A DNA stretch of 23,184 bases from a virus: positions 1 through 23,184 of IMG/VR virus record IMGVR_UViG_3300003690_003726; one strand, given 5' to 3'. Shown one piece after another: positions 21,835 through 23,184 of this stretch. The notes under the pieces are model-generated. The model did no database searches. It had not been told where the DNA came from and worked only from the letters and a program-made list of their open reading frames with translations. The translations under genes were made by a program, and so were the position numbers. Positions within the stretch are counted from its first letter, which is position 1. Each line of letters opens with the position of its first letter.

Positions 21835-23184
21835 TTAATTGCTGTTTGAAGCATTTCTTATAACCCTCAGGCTATTCTCCCTATTTTCTTCACTTGATTG
21901 AACAGAATAAAAATTAGCAATAGCTTGTGCATAGTCCATAGAAGATTTTCCTATGTACTTTAAAAACATTTTCTCGGTTCCGTGCGCGGTTATTTGCATT
22001 ATCAATGGAGTAGGCAACTTCCCATAAAGGTTTGTTGCAAAAGATCTTCTACACACGTGGGAACTTACAAGTTCATACTTTGGGTAATTTCCGGCCAGTT
22101 TTCTTTTTACTCCTTTACCGATATATTTGCCTTTCTCATCTTTTGGCAATTCTTTCCCCTCTTTATCCACCATTACTATTTTGCTGCCAGGGATTATTTC
22201 GTCTATACCAGCTTCCTTGCAAATTATTTTTAAATAATTATTGAATTTCTGAATTGAAATGGGATGAGGGAGACCTTCTCGTAATATTTCTTTCGTGGTT
22301 TCTAAAACTGGAATAGTAACATCTTTACCGGTCTTTTGCTGTTTTAGTTCGATTAAATCTAATCCTTGACGAGTTACAAAATTTGATTCCTTAAGGGCCA
22401 ATAAATCGGATCCCCTCTGACCTATGTTACATCCAAGTAATAGCCATTTCTTAGCATTTTCCAAAGCTTCACCCCCCATATCAGTTTTCTTTACGGAATT
22501 CAATTCTTCAGGGCTGAGGTATAAAATGTAATCAGTTTTGGATTTACCGCCTTTCACTCTTTTTAACTGGGAACTTACCTTTACTCCATTTATTTCAGCT
22601 TCTAAGCATACTGTTTTTAAATCATCTATTTTCTTCTTAGCATAGCTCTCAGCGTAATTGCGTTTCTCCAGCATCCAGGTGACAAATGATTTGCCAAATT
22701 TTATATCCACATCCTGAACTTTGAATTTCTTTTTGCCCTGGTATTCTTTCAGTAATTTCAGGAGTGTTTTGTAGGAGTTAATCCGGCTTGCTGAAAGTCC
22801 TAGACCACCTTTAGAGTTCTCTCTTGAATTTGCATTATCAATCATATAATGAATAGCATCTATCAAGAGATCGCTTTGCTGATCTTCTTCGGCGTAAACC
22901 CCGTTAAATCTATCTACTTGCTCTTGGACCCATTCTGGATTAATTTCATTAAAATTAGTTTCATTATAAGCATCTACAATAAAGTTCCCCAGGTCTCTTA
23001 AATTCTTAGAAAGGTTCTTGAGTTGTGGAGATCGTCCATAAGGCATTTTCTTATCGTGGTTCCAATCGATCGGATTAATCACTTTTCCGGTTTTCCTGTA
23101 AATACTAATTCCACTATCTCTAAACCTCAAAAATATTGTAGCGGGATTCTTTTTTCCTCTTATCTCGAATTTAACTGAAGCCAT
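21835..23184 (-). CDS. Tyrosine recombinase (integrase), Bacteroidota type
   Basis: 449 aa; the ATG is the last base of the window, so upstream DNA and the likely attachment site are outside. It catalyses site-specific integration and excision of the element. Residues 1-100 form an arm-type N-terminal domain (KKNPATIFLRFRDSGISIYR, ..., GKVINPIDWNHDKKMPYGRS), 105-200 the core-binding (SAM-like) domain, and 225-415 the catalytic domain. The active site is complete: R257 (NIGQRGSD), K284 (KQQKTGKD), H376-x-x-R379 (SSHVCRRSF), H401 (ITAHGT) and nucleophile Y410 (MFLKYIG). An insert at 330-365 between the K and HxxR motifs is rich in K, G and E. This architecture is that of integrases of Bacteroidota prophages, conjugative elements and mobilisable elements. 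Confidence 0.92.
   Translation of the reverse strand: MASVKFEIRGKKNPATIFLRFRDSGISIYRKTGKVINPIDWNHDKKMPYGRSPQLKNLSKNLRDLGNFIVDAYNETNFNEINPEWVQEQVDRFNGVYAEEDQQSDLLIDAIHYMIDNANSRENSKGGLGLSASRINSYKTLLKLLKEYQGKKKFKVQDVDIKFGKSFVTWMLEKRNYAESYAKKKIDDLKTVCLEAEINGVKVSSQLKRVKGGKSKTDYILYLSPEELNSVKKTDMGGEALENAKKWLLLGCNIGQRGSDLLALKESNFVTRQGLDLIELKQQKTGKDVTIPVLETTKEILREGLPHPISIQKFNNYLKIICKEAGIDEIIPGSKIVMVDKEGKELPKDEKGKYIGKGVKRKLAGNYPKYELVSSHVCRRSFATNLYGKLPTPLIMQITAHGTEKMFLKYIGKSSMDYAQAIANFYSVQSSEENRENSLRVIRNASNSN

Overview
The window is AT-rich. Its protein families, its TAnnTTTG-type -7 promoter boxes and its A-rich translation starts all point to the Bacteroidota, most likely a flavobacterium; I cannot fix the genus. 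It looks like most of an integrated phage-derived element. No tRNA, rRNA, CRISPR array or insertion sequence was recognised, and neither attachment site is visible.

The right half (10444-23184) is one long leftward (minus-strand) phage block. In order of transcription it holds a tyrosine recombinase whose start is the last base of the window, two tandem related proteins of unknown function, an excisionase/AlpA-like HTH protein, a RepO-like initiator with a helicase-loader-like C-terminus, a T7 gp4-like primase-helicase, two tiny proteins, a 724-aa probable tail protein, a 162-aa coiled-coil protein, an 1,098-aa tape measure protein and a 108-aa helical protein. Many of these genes overlap or are a few bases apart, so they are probably one or two operons: integration, then replication, then tail.

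The middle (4803-10378) mixes phage and cargo genes. A leftward cluster carries three different terminase-small-subunit-like genes, the last broken by a frameshift, behind a good Bacteroidota promoter. Around it lie cargo genes: a one-TM protein, two small overlapping genes, a frameshifted small gene in an otherwise empty 1-kb stretch, and a coupled two-gene rightward module ending in a polytopic membrane protein that resembles DUF6338.

The left part (1-4740) holds two leftward hypothetical genes diverging from an XRE regulator across an intergenic region with three copies of an AAGTAATRG motif, then an excisionase-like winged-helix gene. A tight four-gene rightward envelope cassette follows (DUF4468-like secreted protein, lipoprotein, secreted protein, coiled-coil protein), then a three-gene rightward group ending in a YodC/DUF2158 protein of 57 aa.

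The most notable point is what is missing. There are three packaging-recognition genes, a tape measure and a tail gene, but no large terminase, portal, protease, capsid or tail-tube gene. This set (integrase, AlpA-like HTH, initiator and primase, small terminase, XRE switch) recalls phage-inducible satellites, but a rearranged or decaying prophage, or one whose head genes lie left of base 1, explains it equally well. All three frameshifts seen can be repaired by one added base at a homopolymer run, so sequencing error must be excluded before decay is inferred.
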